A DNA stretch of 44,539 nucleotides, from assembly GCA_945905745.1 (NCBI GenBank), contig CAMDQF010000010.1, positions 1-44,539 on the forward strand, written 5' to 3'. This stretch comes from Litorilinea aerophila. GTDB lineage: Bacteria > Chloroflexota > Anaerolineae > Caldilineales > Caldilineaceae. Under the pieces are notes generated by a model. The model was not told the origin of the DNA. It searched no databases and saw nothing but the letters and a program-made list of their open reading frames with translations. How positions within the stretch are numbered: position 1 is the stretch's first letter; each line of letters opens with the position of its first letter. Below, one piece after another: positions 24,055 to 32,865 of the stretch. A program made the translations under genes and the position numbers.

Positions 24055-25936
24055 CACCTCGCCTTTCACGCATCACGCGTCACGCATCACCACCTACGCA
24101 ATACGCAATTCGCAATTCGCAATTCTCCTCCTCGCCTTCGCCCTGCGCCTCTTTCGTCTGGACTTTCAGGAGCTACGCGGGGACGAAGCCTTCGGCTACT
24201 TTTTCAGCCTGCGCCCCTACGACGACATCATCGCTGCCACCCTTTCCCTCCGTGAACCCCATCCCGTGGGTAGCTACTTTTTGCAGCACATCTGGCTTGA
24301 GTGGGCGGGCCATTCCGAGTTTGCCCTGCGTTTTGTCAGCGTCTGGTGCGGCGTGCTGGCCGTGGCATTGCTTTGGCGTCTGGCCCGCCGTCTGGAACTC
24401 TCCCCAGCCACAGCCTCCGTCGCCGCGCTGCTCCTGGCTGCCAGTCCCTATGCCATCTGGCACAGCCAGGACGCCCGGATGTATTCGATCCTCCTCGCCC
24501 TGACTTTGGCAACTACGTGGCTGATGGTGGATGCCCTGCAGCGGGGTCGCTGGCCCGTCTGGTTTCTCTACGTGGCCGTCAGTTGGCTGGCCCTGCACAC
24601 CCACTATTTCGCCATTTTCGTATTGGCGGCCCAGAACTGTTTTGTGATCGGGCGGGCACTGCTGATGCCCCGGGTGCGCTTTGCCGCGGTGCAGTGGGTG
24701 CAATGGCAGTTGGTGCTGGGGTTTTTCTATATGCCCTGGTTTTTCACTGCCAGCGAAACCCTGACTGGCTACGGCGGCAACGGGGATTCTCCCGGTTTTT
24801 GGGCGATGGCCCAGCGCTCCCTGGCCGTCTTTGGCGCAGGGGAGAGCATCCCGGCGGGCTGGCGCACAGGTGTGGCGGTCGGTGTGGGCCTGTTGCTTCT
24901 GCTGGGCGGGTTTGCCCTGTGGCGAGAAGGCGGAAGCCGAAGACGCACTCTCTTTCTGCTACTGCTCCTGTGGGCTGTGCCTGTGCTGGCAACCTGGGCC
25001 AGCAGCCAGAGCCGCCCCATCTTCAACGAGCGCTATCTCATCGCCGCCGCGCCCCCCTTCTACCTGCTCCTGGCCGTCGCCATCACTTACACAATTCGCT
25101 ATTCGCAATTCGCAATTCGCTATTTTCCTTCCTTCCTTCTGGGGTTACTCCTTCTCTTCTCCCTCACCAACCACTTCTCCAACCCCGCCTACTCCAAAAC
25201 CCGCGGCTGGCGGGAACTGGCCGGGGCGTTCGAGCGTTTCTCCGCGGGTCTGCCGCCGGAGCAGGTGCGGCTGGCCCAGAATTTCCCGGACCCAACGATT
25301 TGGTATTACTACAGCGGCCCGCTGGCGCATATCGTTCTGCCGCCCGCGGCCAACGACGCAGCCGGTGCAGCCGAAGCGGTAGCGACGCTTGCCGCAGAAG
25401 GGGTGGCGCGGGTCATCCTGCCTGTGCAGCCCGCGGACTGGTGGGATGGTCGCGGCATTGGGTCTGCATCCCTGGCCCAAAAATATACGCTGACTGCCCG
25501 CACGCCGGTGGGTGTCTGGCCGGTGGAAATCTACAGCCGAGCGCCGGTTGCCCTGCAATCCCTCGCCGTCGGGTTCGTCAATGGGGTGCGCTTGACCGGC
25601 GCGGCTGTGGAGCCGAATGCGGTTGTCCCAGGCGGATTGCTGGTAGTTTATTTGCAGTGGGACGAACAGATCGCCAACCTGCACGGCAGCGAGAAAGTCT
25701 TTATCCATCTGCTGGACAGTGCCGGGCAAATCGTCGGCCAAGTGGATGCACCTCTCCTGTCGGGAACGGGTGAGGCCGCAGCGTATGGTATACTGCTTTC
25801 GGCGAATCTGTCTGCGGGACCCTACCGGCTGATTGCCGGACTCTACGATCCATCTCTGCCCGGTGCGCCGCGCATCGCGACGGTGACAGGTACAGATGCG
25901 GTTGAGTTGGGTGTATTGGCGGGGCAAAGGGAGTGA
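24047..25936 (+). CDS. GT39/ArnT-like membrane glycosyltransferase
   Basis: 629 residues from GTG 24047, which has GGAGGGG 7 nt upstream and overlaps the previous stop by 8 nt (translational coupling). About 11-12 membrane helices. The catalytic acidic pair of GT-C enzymes is in FQELRGDEAFGYFF, and SPYAIWHSQDARMYSILLALTL is the second conserved loop of the PMT/ArnT superfamily, which moves sugars from polyprenyl phosphate. The C-terminal ~200 residues form a periplasmic beta domain (LHGSEKVFIHLLDSAGQIVGQVDAPLLSG). The N-terminal ~25 residues before the first helix and a loop near VAITYTIRYSQFAIRYFPS are built from heptamer repeats. It forms one unit with the YfhO-like gene; acceptor unknown. 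Confidence 0.8.
   Translation: MTDTSPFTHHASRITTYAIRNSQFAILLLAFALRLFRLDFQELRGDEAFGYFFSLRPYDDIIAATLSLREPHPVGSYFLQHIWLEWAGHSEFALRFVSVWCGVLAVALLWRLARRLELSPATASVAALLLAASPYAIWHSQDARMYSILLALTLATTWLMVDALQRGRWPVWFLYVAVSWLALHTHYFAIFVLAAQNCFVIGRALLMPRVRFAAVQWVQWQLVLGFFYMPWFFTASETLTGYGGNGDSPGFWAMAQRSLAVFGAGESIPAGWRTGVAVGVGLLLLLGGFALWREGGSRRRTLFLLLLLWAVPVLATWASSQSRPIFNERYLIAAAPPFYLLLAVAITYTIRYSQFAIRYFPSFLLGLLLLFSLTNHFSNPAYSKTRGWRELAGAFERFSAGLPPEQVRLAQNFPDPTIWYYYSGPLAHIVLPPAANDAAGAAEAVATLAAEGVARVILPVQPADWWDGRGIGSASLAQKYTLTARTPVGVWPVEIYSRAPVALQSLAVGFVNGVRLTGAAVEPNAVVPGGLLVVYLQWDEQIANLHGSEKVFIHLLDSAGQIVGQVDAPLLSGTGEAAAYGILLSANLSAGPYRLIAGLYDPSLPGAPRIATVTGTDAVELGVLAGQRE
24066..24127 (+). repeat. In-frame heptamer tract encoding the N-terminus of the GT39-like protein
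   Basis: CACGCATCACGCGTCACGCATCACC (7-nt CACGCAT words) runs into ACGCAATACGCAATTCGCAATTCGCAATTC (CAATTCG words). Together they encode THHASRITTYAIRNSQFAI immediately before helix 1. Two different words are fused in one tract. Confidence 0.85.
25090..25125 (+). repeat. In-frame CAATTCG/CTATTCG heptamer tract in the GT39-like gene
   Basis: CACAATTCGCTATTCGCAATTCGCAATTCGCTATTT encodes TIRYSQFAIRYF between two membrane helices. The word is the same as at 22489-22525 and 24110-24127. Confidence 0.85.
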
Positions 25937-25951
25937 GTTGGGAAGGGTGCT

Positions 25952-26530
25952 ATGGAAGTCTTTACAGTGGAATACACAAATGAGACTTCTGGATGGGAAG
26001 AATGGCAGTTTGAATATCGCTTTGGCGCCTTTTATATCTTCCCGCCAACAGGTGTCATGGAGGCTGTCGATGCGCTCAGAGAGACTTATGACCCGCAATC
26101 TGCGGCAATCTGCCGAGCACATATCAGTCTGAGTGAGCCGCTTCAGGCTCCGCTATCAGAGGAGAAAATACAGGAAATCCGCAGGGCATTGTCGGCGGTC
26201 CAACCCTTTGAGATTCAGTATGGACCTCTGCGGAGCTTCCCGCCGCATCCTGGCGTCTGCTACTCTATTGCCCCCGAAGCTGCGTTTCGGAGGTTGCGTA
26301 GGGCGCTTCACGCGACATCTGTTTTCGCTGCTATTCCGCTCAAACGTGAATCCGTCGCGCCGCATATGACGATTGCCGAATTCATCTCCCTTGAGAGGAC
26401 AGATGAACTTTTGCAGGAGCTGAGCGGCAAAGTAGCAGAGGGAATCTTCCCCTGCGACTCAATTGTCTATGCTGTTCCTAACAGTGACTTTTACTTTGAG
26501 AGGGTTCTCGAAATTCCGCTGGGCGGTTGA
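25952..26530 (+). CDS. 2H phosphoesterase / 2'-5' RNA ligase-like protein
   Basis: 192 residues; GGAAGGG lies 6 nt before ATG 25952. The two His-x-Ser/Thr motifs of the 2H superfamily are present: AHISLSEPL (~55) and PHMTIAEF (~137), about 80 residues apart as expected, with GAFYIFPP near the N-terminus as the first strand. The superfamily (LigT, ThpR, CPDase) hydrolyses 2',3'-cyclic phosphates or joins 2'-5' ends; the true substrate is unknown. It starts 15 nt after the glycosyltransferase stop, so it is probably co-transcribed, although no link to glycan synthesis is evident. Codon use is slightly less GC-rich than its neighbours. Confidence 0.75.
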   Translation: MEVFTVEYTNETSGWEEWQFEYRFGAFYIFPPTGVMEAVDALRETYDPQSAAICRAHISLSEPLQAPLSEEKIQEIRRALSAVQPFEIQYGPLRSFPPHPGVCYSIAPEAAFRRLRRALHATSVFAAIPLKRESVAPHMTIAEFISLERTDELLQELSGKVAEGIFPCDSIVYAVPNSDFYFERVLEIPLGG

Positions 26531-26557
26531 GGCCCAAATGGATCGATTTGAACTGTT

Positions 26558-28015
26558 ATGCTCCAGACCAGCTACCGCACATTCGAGCAACTGATCCTCT
26601 CCCCCAATCGCCCGGCACGGCGGACCGTGATTGGTCTGCTGTTGGCTGGTGGCGCGTTGGTGATTGCCCTGCTGGTGGGCATCTTCGGCCCGCTGGTGGC
26701 CCTGGCCCTGGCCGCGACGATTGTGGGCGGGACAGCGATTTTGCTGGACACCCACTGGGGCTTTGTGGCACTGGTGGCGGTGACCTTTGGCCTGCCCTTT
26801 GCCAGCTTGCCCTTCAGCATCGGTTTCAAACCCACTTTTCTGGACGTAGCCCTGGCCGCGCTATTTTTTGTCTGGTTGCTCAAACTGGTGACCGGCCAGG
26901 AGCGGGAATTCCTCACCTCCCCTATCGGTCTGCTGGTGGGGCTGTTTATGCTGATGGCCCTCTTCAGCTTTCTTTTTGGTCTGACCCACAGCCCACCCAC
27001 CAGCTTCCTGATCCGCCGCTTTGCCGAGATTTTCATCGGCATCGGTCTCTATTTTGCGGTGATCAACACCGTGCGCACCCAGTTCGAGTTGGAGTGGGTG
27101 GCGCGCTGGGTGCTGCTGGGGAGTTGGCTCTGCGCCACGATTGCCGTGGTCTTTTATGCCATCCCCGAAGAGTGGACTGTCTGGGTGCTGGACAGACTGG
27201 CCCGCTTCGATTACCCCGGTGGCTTCGGCGCGCTGCGCTGGATCGAGGACGATCCGGCTGGCACAATGCGCGCCATCGGCACAGCCGTGGACCCGAATGT
27301 GCTGGGCGGGATGATGATTCTGGCCGCGGGCGCGTTGGCTCCCCATCTTTTCGCCCGGCGGCCCCTCTTTGCCCGCTGGCTGATCGCACTGATGCTGGCA
27401 ACCACAACCCTGGCCCTTTACTGGACCTACAGCCGCACAGCTCTCTTTGGGATGGCCGCGGCCCTGGCCCTGCCCGCGGTGCTAAAATACCGGCGGCTGA
27501 TTCCCCTGGCTGTGGTGGGCGCCCTGCTCCTCTTTCTCTTGCCCCAGACCCAGGACTACGTGGCCCGGCTGCTGGAAGGATTGGCCGGCCAGGATCAGGC
27601 CACCCTTATGCGCTTTGGGGAATACAAAGACGCGCTGATTCTGATCAGCCGCTATCCCCTCTTCGGCGTGGGCTTCACAGGCGTGCCGGATATCGATCTC
27701 TATTTGGGCGTGAGTATGCTCTATCTGATTATGGCCGAAAATATGGGTATTGTCGGTGTTGTGATTTTTCTGGCCGCAATGGTAGGCTTTTTTGTGATGG
27801 TGCTGGGTACTTGGCGTGCCGGTTTCGCGGTGGAGCGTGAAGCCCTGCTGCTGGGATTTAGCGGTGCAGTCCTGGGGGCGCTGGTCAGCGGCATTACCGA
27901 CCACTACTGGTTCAATATGACCTACCCACATATGACCGTTCTCTTTTGGCTCTATCTGGGCATGGCCGCGGCTACCGTCCTGATCCAGCGGGCCGAGGGG
28001 CAGAGCCAGCCATGA
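26558..28015 (+). CDS. O-antigen ligase / Wzy-type membrane protein
   Basis: 485 residues with about 11-12 membrane helices and no signal cleavage site. Key features are [22 protein letters not shown] with the conserved Asn-Pro-Asn type loop (helix ~7), [23 protein letters not shown] (the SRT/A motif after a helix), and a large outside loop [27 protein letters not shown], which corresponds to the Wzy_C loop (R...W..a...i..hPl.GvG). These match the PF04932 family, which polymerises glycans or ligates them to a lipid or protein acceptor. It lies 27 nt after the 2H gene without a visible ribosome site. With the GT-C enzymes it suggests a surface-glycan assembly cluster. Confidence 0.82.
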   Translation: MLQTSYRTFEQLILSPNRPARRTVIGLLLAGGALVIALLVGIFGPLVALALAATIVGGTAILLDTHWGFVALVAVTFGLPFASLPFSIGFKPTFLDVALAALFFVWLLKLVTGQEREFLTSPIGLLVGLFMLMALFSFLFGLTHSPPTSFLIRRFAEIFIGIGLYFAVINTVRTQFELEWVARWVLLGSWLCATIAVVFYAIPEEWTVWVLDRLARFDYPGGFGALRWIEDDPAGTMRAIGTAVDPNVLGGMMILAAGALAPHLFARRPLFARWLIALMLATTTLALYWTYSRTALFGMAAALALPAVLKYRRLIPLAVVGALLLFLLPQTQDYVARLLEGLAGQDQATLMRFGEYKDALILISRYPLFGVGFTGVPDIDLYLGVSMLYLIMAENMGIVGVVIFLAAMVGFFVMVLGTWRAGFAVEREALLLGFSGAVLGALVSGITDHYWFNMTYPHMTVLFWLYLGMAAATVLIQRAEGQSQP

Positions 28016-28105
28016 AAACGGGACGCAGATTGCGCTGAAACAGCGGATTTACACAGATTTTATCAGCGACAATCAGTTGTATCAGCGTCATCTGCGTCCC
28101 ATCTG
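28016..28105. repeat. ACGCAGAT dispersed repeat upstream of lipA
   Basis: The ends are a perfect 11-bp inverted repeat, GGGACGCAGAT (28020-28030) and ATCTGCGTCCC (28090-28100). Inside are GCGGATTT, CAGATTTTATCAGCG and ATCAGCGTC words. Same design as the unit at 4808-4903. It lies 14 nt before the lipA start and leaves no obvious promoter there. Confidence 0.75.
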
Positions 28106-28119
28106 AACAGGCATACGAG

Positions 28120-29160
<1,041 letters not shown>

Positions 29161-29185
29161 GTTTGTTCGTTGCAGGAGAATCCCC

Positions 29186-29425
29186 GTGCCTACCATTCAG
29201 AACATCAGCGGCCCCTATAGGTTTTTCTTCTACAGTTTTGACTGCAACGAACCGCCTCATATCCATGTGCAGCGAGAGCGGATGACATGTAAATTCTGGA
29301 TTGAACCGATAACGTTAAGTATGAGCAACGGTTTTTCAGATCGAGAACTCCGCCAAATACGGCGGATGGTTTCTGAGTATCAAAAACGATTCTTGCTTGA
29401 ATGGAGGAAACATTGTGGACAATAG
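29186..29425 (+). CDS. DUF4160 family protein (toxin-antitoxin-like partner)
   Basis: 79 residues from GTG 29186, with AGGAGA 6 nt upstream. The pattern IQNISGPYRFFFYSFDCNEPPHIHVQRE, with the PHIHV core, followed by CKFWIEPITLSMSNGFSDRELRQIRRMV, is typical of DUF4160 proteins. These are almost always encoded beside DUF2442, and the pair is regarded as a putative toxin-antitoxin module. Activity is unproven. It starts 25 nt after lipA and overlaps the DUF2442 gene by 11 nt. Confidence 0.8.
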   Translation: MPTIQNISGPYRFFFYSFDCNEPPHIHVQRERMTCKFWIEPITLSMSNGFSDRELRQIRRMVSEYQKRFLLEWRKHCGQ

Positions 29426-29684
29426 ACCTGCTCGAATTCAAACGATTGAAGTAACCGAAGACGCCATTGTGGCCCGACTGAAAGATGGGCGTGTAATCAG
29501 CGTTCCGCTGATCTGGTCCTGGCGACTCAGTGACGCCTCACTGCTTGAGAGAACCAATTTCCAATTCATTGGCGATGGGGAAGGCGTTCATTGGCCGGAC
29601 ATTGACGAAGACATCAGCGCGGAGGGAATGCTGCACGGGATACCTGCCTATCGTCCAGCAGAGCAGCTTGCAATAGCGGCGTAA
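29415..29684 (+). CDS. DUF2442 family protein (toxin-antitoxin-like partner)
   Basis: 89 residues from GTG 29415, chosen for GGAGGAAAC directly upstream; a TTG six codons earlier contains that site. IQTIEVTEDAIVARLKDGRVISVPLIWSWRLSDAS and NFQFIGDGEGVHWPDIDEDISAEGMLHGIPA are the two conserved blocks of DUF2442, the second (G.GIHWP.ID.DIS..GLL.G) being diagnostic. The family is the usual partner of DUF4160. The 11-nt overlap with that gene implies coupled translation. Confidence 0.85.
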   Translation: MDNRPARIQTIEVTEDAIVARLKDGRVISVPLIWSWRLSDASLLERTNFQFIGDGEGVHWPDIDEDISAEGMLHGIPAYRPAEQLAIAA

Positions 29685-29722
29685 GAAGCGTTTCGTTATT
29701 TGTGGTTAGGCGGACAAGGAGA

Positions 29723-29956
29723 ATGAATCGCAAATCTATGAGCAAGCAAAAAAAATCACGTCTCCATTATCCACAAGGGAAGTTTTATTGTATGGATTGC
29801 GGAAAACTTCTCACTCCCGAGTTGGCCGTGGAAACCAAAGCAACGATGCGGGCACTGGAAATGCCCAATATGCTCATTTTTTGTGATTCATGTCGGGGTA
29901 AATTCAAGAATCAGGTTAAAAGAATCTGGAATGGTTTTCGGCATTTATTTGAGTAA
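29723..29956 (+). CDS. Small zinc-ribbon-like protein of unknown function
   Basis: 77 residues from ATG 29723. Two CxxC pairs, FYCMDCGKLL and IFCDSCRGKF, are about 32 residues apart, with basic ends (KQKKSRLHYPQGK, KNQVKRIWNGF), suggesting a zinc-binding, possibly nucleic-acid-binding protein. The start is uncertain: AAGGAG is only 1 nt from ATG 29723, GTG 29702 has no site, and ATG 29738 is also possible. The reading frame is AT-richer than neighbouring genes, like the rest of this toxin-antitoxin islet. No family recognised. Confidence 0.5.
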   Translation: MNRKSMSKQKKSRLHYPQGKFYCMDCGKLLTPELAVETKATMRALEMPNMLIFCDSCRGKFKNQVKRIWNGFRHLFE

Positions 29957-30006
29957 CAACGGCATCGGTTTGGAGCTATAGTTTTACAGATTAAAATTTC
30001 TCGGTA

Positions 30007-30064
30007 GGGGTGCTTGCTTGCTGCGCCCGGCACATAGGAGACGGGCGCAGCAAGCAAGCACCCC
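30007..30064. terminator. Perfect 23-bp inverted repeat in the toxin-antitoxin islet
   Basis: GGGGTGCTTGCTTGCTGCGC.. (30007-30029) is exactly complementary to 30042-30064, with a 12-nt loop. TGCT/AGCA words repeat within the arms. There is no T-run. It separates the zinc-ribbon gene from the UPF0175 gene. Confidence 0.6.
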
Positions 30065-30118
30065 AGAGGATGGGGTAAAATACTTGTTAGTGCTGATTGA
30101 GTCAACGGAGATTTGACG

Positions 30119-30376
30119 ATGCGTACTGCCCAATTAACGATACCCTATCCAAACGATTTACTGCTGTCATTGAAGGTAACGCCAGAACGATTTGAATCCG
30201 ACGCGCGTATGCTTTTGGCGGTCAAGCTCTACGAATTGGGGCGTGTGACCACCGGCATCGCTGCGCAGATCGCTGGGGTAGATCGGGTTGCTTTTCTTTT
30301 TGAGTTAGGCAAGTTTGGCTTGTCTCCGGTCGGTGTCGATCCGGACGAATTGGAAAGCGATTTCGCCAATGCCTGA
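30119..30376 (+). CDS. UPF0175 family protein, probable antitoxin
   Basis: 85 residues from ATG 30119, with GGAGA 8 nt upstream; the TTG two codons earlier is less likely. LLLSLKVTPERFESDARMLLAVKLYELGRVTTGIAAQIAGVDRVAFLFELGKFGLSPV is the complete UPF0175 pattern: a helix-turn-helix-like small protein usually found just upstream of DUF3368 PIN-like proteins. The next gene starts within its last codons (8-nt overlap), giving the usual antitoxin-toxin order. Repression of its own promoter is assumed from the family, not shown. Confidence 0.82.
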   Translation: MRTAQLTIPYPNDLLLSLKVTPERFESDARMLLAVKLYELGRVTTGIAAQIAGVDRVAFLFELGKFGLSPVGVDPDELESDFANA

Positions 30377-30864
30377 ACCAGACTGGATTGTGATTTCCAA
30401 TACGACCCCAATTGTCTCGCTGGCGCTCATCGGCAAACTGGACTTGCTGCGACTGCTGTATGGCGAGGTGTGGATTCCACCAGCGGTCAAAGCGGAATTA
30501 TTAGCGGGCGGATTCCGGGTTGGCGCACGCGAAGTAGGCGATGCAGACTATCTTCGTTTGGTAACATTAGCCGATCTGCGGCGGGCCGATCTGCTCAGTG
30601 ATCTGGATCGAGGGGGAAGCCGAAGTCATCGCACTGGCTTTGGAGCACAACGCTCCATTGGTTTTGATCGACGAACGATTGGGGCGTCGCCACGCGCAAC
30701 GCTTGGGATTATCGGTAACAGGCGTACTTGGCGTGTTACTTAGAGCGAAGCAAGAGGGGCATCTGCCTGCCATCGGATCGCTAATCACCCAATTGCGTCG
30801 GGGAGGCATTCGGTTGAGCGATGCACTGGTAGTGCGGGCAATGGAAATGGCAAATGAAAAATAG
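30369..30864 (+). pseudogene. DUF3368 PIN-like toxin gene broken by a +1 frameshift
   Basis: Reading from ATG 30369 gives VISNTTPIVSLALIGKLDLLRLLYGEVWIPPAVKAELL, a classic DUF3368 start, up to LLSDLD near 30608. There the frame shifts: dropping the C at 30609 joins it to EGEAEVIALALEHNAPLVLIDERLGRRHAQRLGLSVTGVLGVLLRAK in the next frame, which runs to 30864. Together they make a normal-length protein (~165 residues) with the conserved GEAEVIALA and LIDERLGRRHA blocks. Without the shift the first frame ends at 30743 with unrelated residues. Either the toxin is inactivated beside its antitoxin, or this is a sequencing error after the GAGGGGGAAG run. Confidence 0.8.
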
Positions 30865-30878
30865 CTTGAACGAGTCCG

Positions 30879-30920
30879 CTGAAAGAGGAGGGATTGGCCC
30901 TGGGTTTTCGCTGGGTCGAA
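30879..30920 (+). pseudogene. Remnant of a second lipA 3' end
   Basis: Fourteen codons (LKEEGLALGFRWVE) match lipA 29020-29061 ([14 protein letters not shown]). The first 18 bases are identical, as is CGCTGGGT later. The remnant ends before [10 protein letters not shown]. It lies 5 nt beyond the 3' end of the TolB-like gene and directly after the toxin-antitoxin islet. Confidence 0.7.
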
Positions 30921-30924
30921 ACCC

Positions 30925-32865
30925 CTACAGCCCCCAATCCACCACTTTCTCCGCCTGAAAACCGTAGCCAATCGGCACATCTACCGGCAACTCTTGCAGA
31001 TTGCCGCCCGCGTCGTCCATTACCCACAGCCGCCATTCCCCGCTCCGGTTGCTCAGAAAGACGATCCAACCTCCGTCTGGACTCCAGGCCGGAGCCACAT
31101 TATTCGGCTGGGAGCCAACCGGCGGGCGGGTGAGCGCGGCCAGTCCGTTGCCGTCGGCGTTGACCACAAATATCTCCCAATGGCTGCCCTCCTGGCTCTG
31201 GAAGGCGATGCGCCCGTCGCCCGGCTGCCAGTTCGGGTCCTGGTAGCGATATTCGTTGAGCAACGGACGGGTGGTTGCGTCCGGCGTGTCCTGGGTGATC
31301 TGTGGCCCGGCCGCGCTCTGGTAGACGATCCCCCAGGGGTGCCAGTCGGGCGCAAGCGCACTCTCCAGGCTGGCAATGTCCCGGTAACTGCCGCCGTTGA
31401 CATCCACTCTTGCCAGGGAACGCTTCTGGCGAGTGACCCGGCGCGCCTGGAATTGGGGCGGTGGCGGATCGGTGGTGCAGATGCCAAAGCCCACGTCGTA
31501 GCATTCATAGCTCCCCGACACATAACTCAAGACAATAAACTGGCCGTCTGGACTCCACGCAGGGCCGCTGGGCGCGTTGGCCCCAAAGATGCGCCGCTCG
31601 TTGCTGCCGTCGCTCCCCACCAGATAGATGCCCGCGTCGCCCCCGCCCCGCACAAAAGCCACTGTCTGCCCATCCGGGCTGATGGCCGGGTCTGCGCCGG
31701 TTGTGATCTGCTGCAATCCGCCCGTTGTCAGATCGTAGCGGTAGATGGCCCCGCCGCCGCCGGTCTGAAAGAAAAGCCGCCCGCTCAGTCCGGCGACTGG
31801 GGCGGCTTGGGGTTGGCTGGATTGGGGCGCCGGTTGGCTGCTGGTGTCGCTTGAAACCGGCAGATCGCTGACCGGGCTGTCGGGCTGAATCAGCGGGGCA
31901 TAGACCCAACCGGAGCCGTCGGGCAGGGCAATCTCTACCCAATCCCCGGCTTCGTTGCGGCCCAGCAGATTCAGTTGGTCGTTTTGGGCAAAGGCCCACA
32001 CCACTGGGAAGTCCGTTCCCGGCCCGGCCCGTACATTCAGCCCTGGCGCCGTCACCAGCCCGGTCAGGGAGGCTGTGCCGTCGCTGGACGGGGCAGGGGC
32101 GACGGAAGCTGCCGTCGTAGGGGCCGTGCGGGCGGGAATCGGCGTGGCCGCGGCCACTTCAATCGGGCCGAGAGGTTTGCTGGCTTCGGCCAACATTGTG
32201 GCCACAATCGCCGGGCCGATGGATTCGCCCACAATCTCCAGTTCCGCCGCGTCCCCAAAGACCCGCATCTGCCCCACACCGATCCAGCCTGGGGTGCTGT
32301 CGGCCAGATAGACCGCATACCAGCCGCCGTCTGCCGAGCGTCCGGTGATGGTGACCGTCGCGCCCGCGGGCAGGAAGCCGATGGCTGCGCCGTTGGGTGC
32401 GCCCAGGAGATTGGCCCCGCCCGCCACAATCCCCAGCGCGGTGGGGCGATTCAGTACCGACGCACTGGCCGCGGAGCGCAGATCGGCCAAGCTACGCGGA
32501 GATGGAGTGGCGGTGGGCACGTCCGCCGCACGGCTTTCGGCCAGCCGGGTGGCAAGCTGGGCCTGAAGCGCGCTCACATCGGCACTGTTCGCCGTCTGAC
32601 TGCTGCTGGTGGCGTTGGCGGGAGAAATCGGCGTGGGCTGGTCGCCTTCAAAAACCGGTGTGGGCTGTTCCACCCGCTCCCCCGGCGGCAGGGCCGTGGG
32701 CGTCGCCCCGATGGGTGGTCCACCGCAGGCGGCCAGGAGGAAAAGAAGAATGGTGAATAGTGAATAGCGAATAGCGAATGGCGAATGGCGCACCCGATCC
32801 CCGATCCCCGTTCTCCAATCCCCAATCCCCGTTCTCCAATCCCCAATCCCCATTCCCCTATTCAT
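30925..32865 (-). CDS. Secreted lipoprotein with two SH3-like domains and a TolB-type propeller
   Basis: 646 residues from ATG 32865, which overlaps the permease stop (TATGAATAG). A lipobox (LLFLLAACGG) anchors it outside the membrane. After a Thr/Pro/Ser linker come two bacterial SH3-like domains (AIGFLPAGATVTITGRSADGGWYAVYL...GWIGVGQM, and GLNVRAGPGTDFPVVWAFAQNDQLNLLGRNEAGDWVEIALPDGSGWVYAPLI). Next is a PD40/TolB beta-propeller with repeated SPDGQTVAF, WSPDGQFIVLSY, GDGRIAFQSQEGSHWEIFVVNADG and AWSPDGGWIVFLSNRSGEWRLWVMD blades. SH3b domains often bind peptidoglycan. The region between the start and the signal helix (about 32752-32855) is made of heptamer repeats (MGIGDWRTGIGDWRTGIGD, RHSPFAIRYSLF). 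The true start could be ATG 32853. Confidence 0.8.
   Translation of the reverse strand: MNRGMGIGDWRTGIGDWRTGIGDRVRHSPFAIRYSLFTILLFLLAACGGPPIGATPTALPPGERVEQPTPVFEGDQPTPISPANATSSSQTANSADVSALQAQLATRLAESRAADVPTATPSPRSLADLRSAASASVLNRPTALGIVAGGANLLGAPNGAAIGFLPAGATVTITGRSADGGWYAVYLADSTPGWIGVGQMRVFGDAAELEIVGESIGPAIVATMLAEASKPLGPIEVAAATPIPARTAPTTAASVAPAPSSDGTASLTGLVTAPGLNVRAGPGTDFPVVWAFAQNDQLNLLGRNEAGDWVEIALPDGSGWVYAPLIQPDSPVSDLPVSSDTSSQPAPQSSQPQAAPVAGLSGRLFFQTGGGGAIYRYDLTTGGLQQITTGADPAISPDGQTVAFVRGGGDAGIYLVGSDGSNERRIFGANAPSGPAWSPDGQFIVLSYVSGSYECYDVGFGICTTDPPPPQFQARRVTRQKRSLARVDVNGGSYRDIASLESALAPDWHPWGIVYQSAAGPQITQDTPDATTRPLLNEYRYQDPNWQPGDGRIAFQSQEGSHWEIFVVNADGNGLAALTRPPVGSQPNNVAPAWSPDGGWIVFLSNRSGEWRLWVMDDAGGNLQELPVDVPIGYGFQAEKVVDWGL
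32752..32855 (-). repeat. Heptamer tract forming the signal-peptide region of the TolB-like lipoprotein
   Basis: On the coding strand GGGGATT GGAGAAC GGGGATT GGGGATT GGAGAAC GGGGATC runs in strict 7-nt steps. It is followed by GCCATTC GCCATTC GCTATTC GCTATTC ACTATTC. They encode GIGDWRTGIGDW... and HSPFAIRYSLFTI. Two distinct words abut, as at 24066-24127. Confidence 0.85.

Noticed and set aside
22489-25125. CRISPR-like array from CAATTCG repeats
   Set aside because: The units are 7 nt, directly adjacent, without spacers, and are translated in frame. No cas genes are present.
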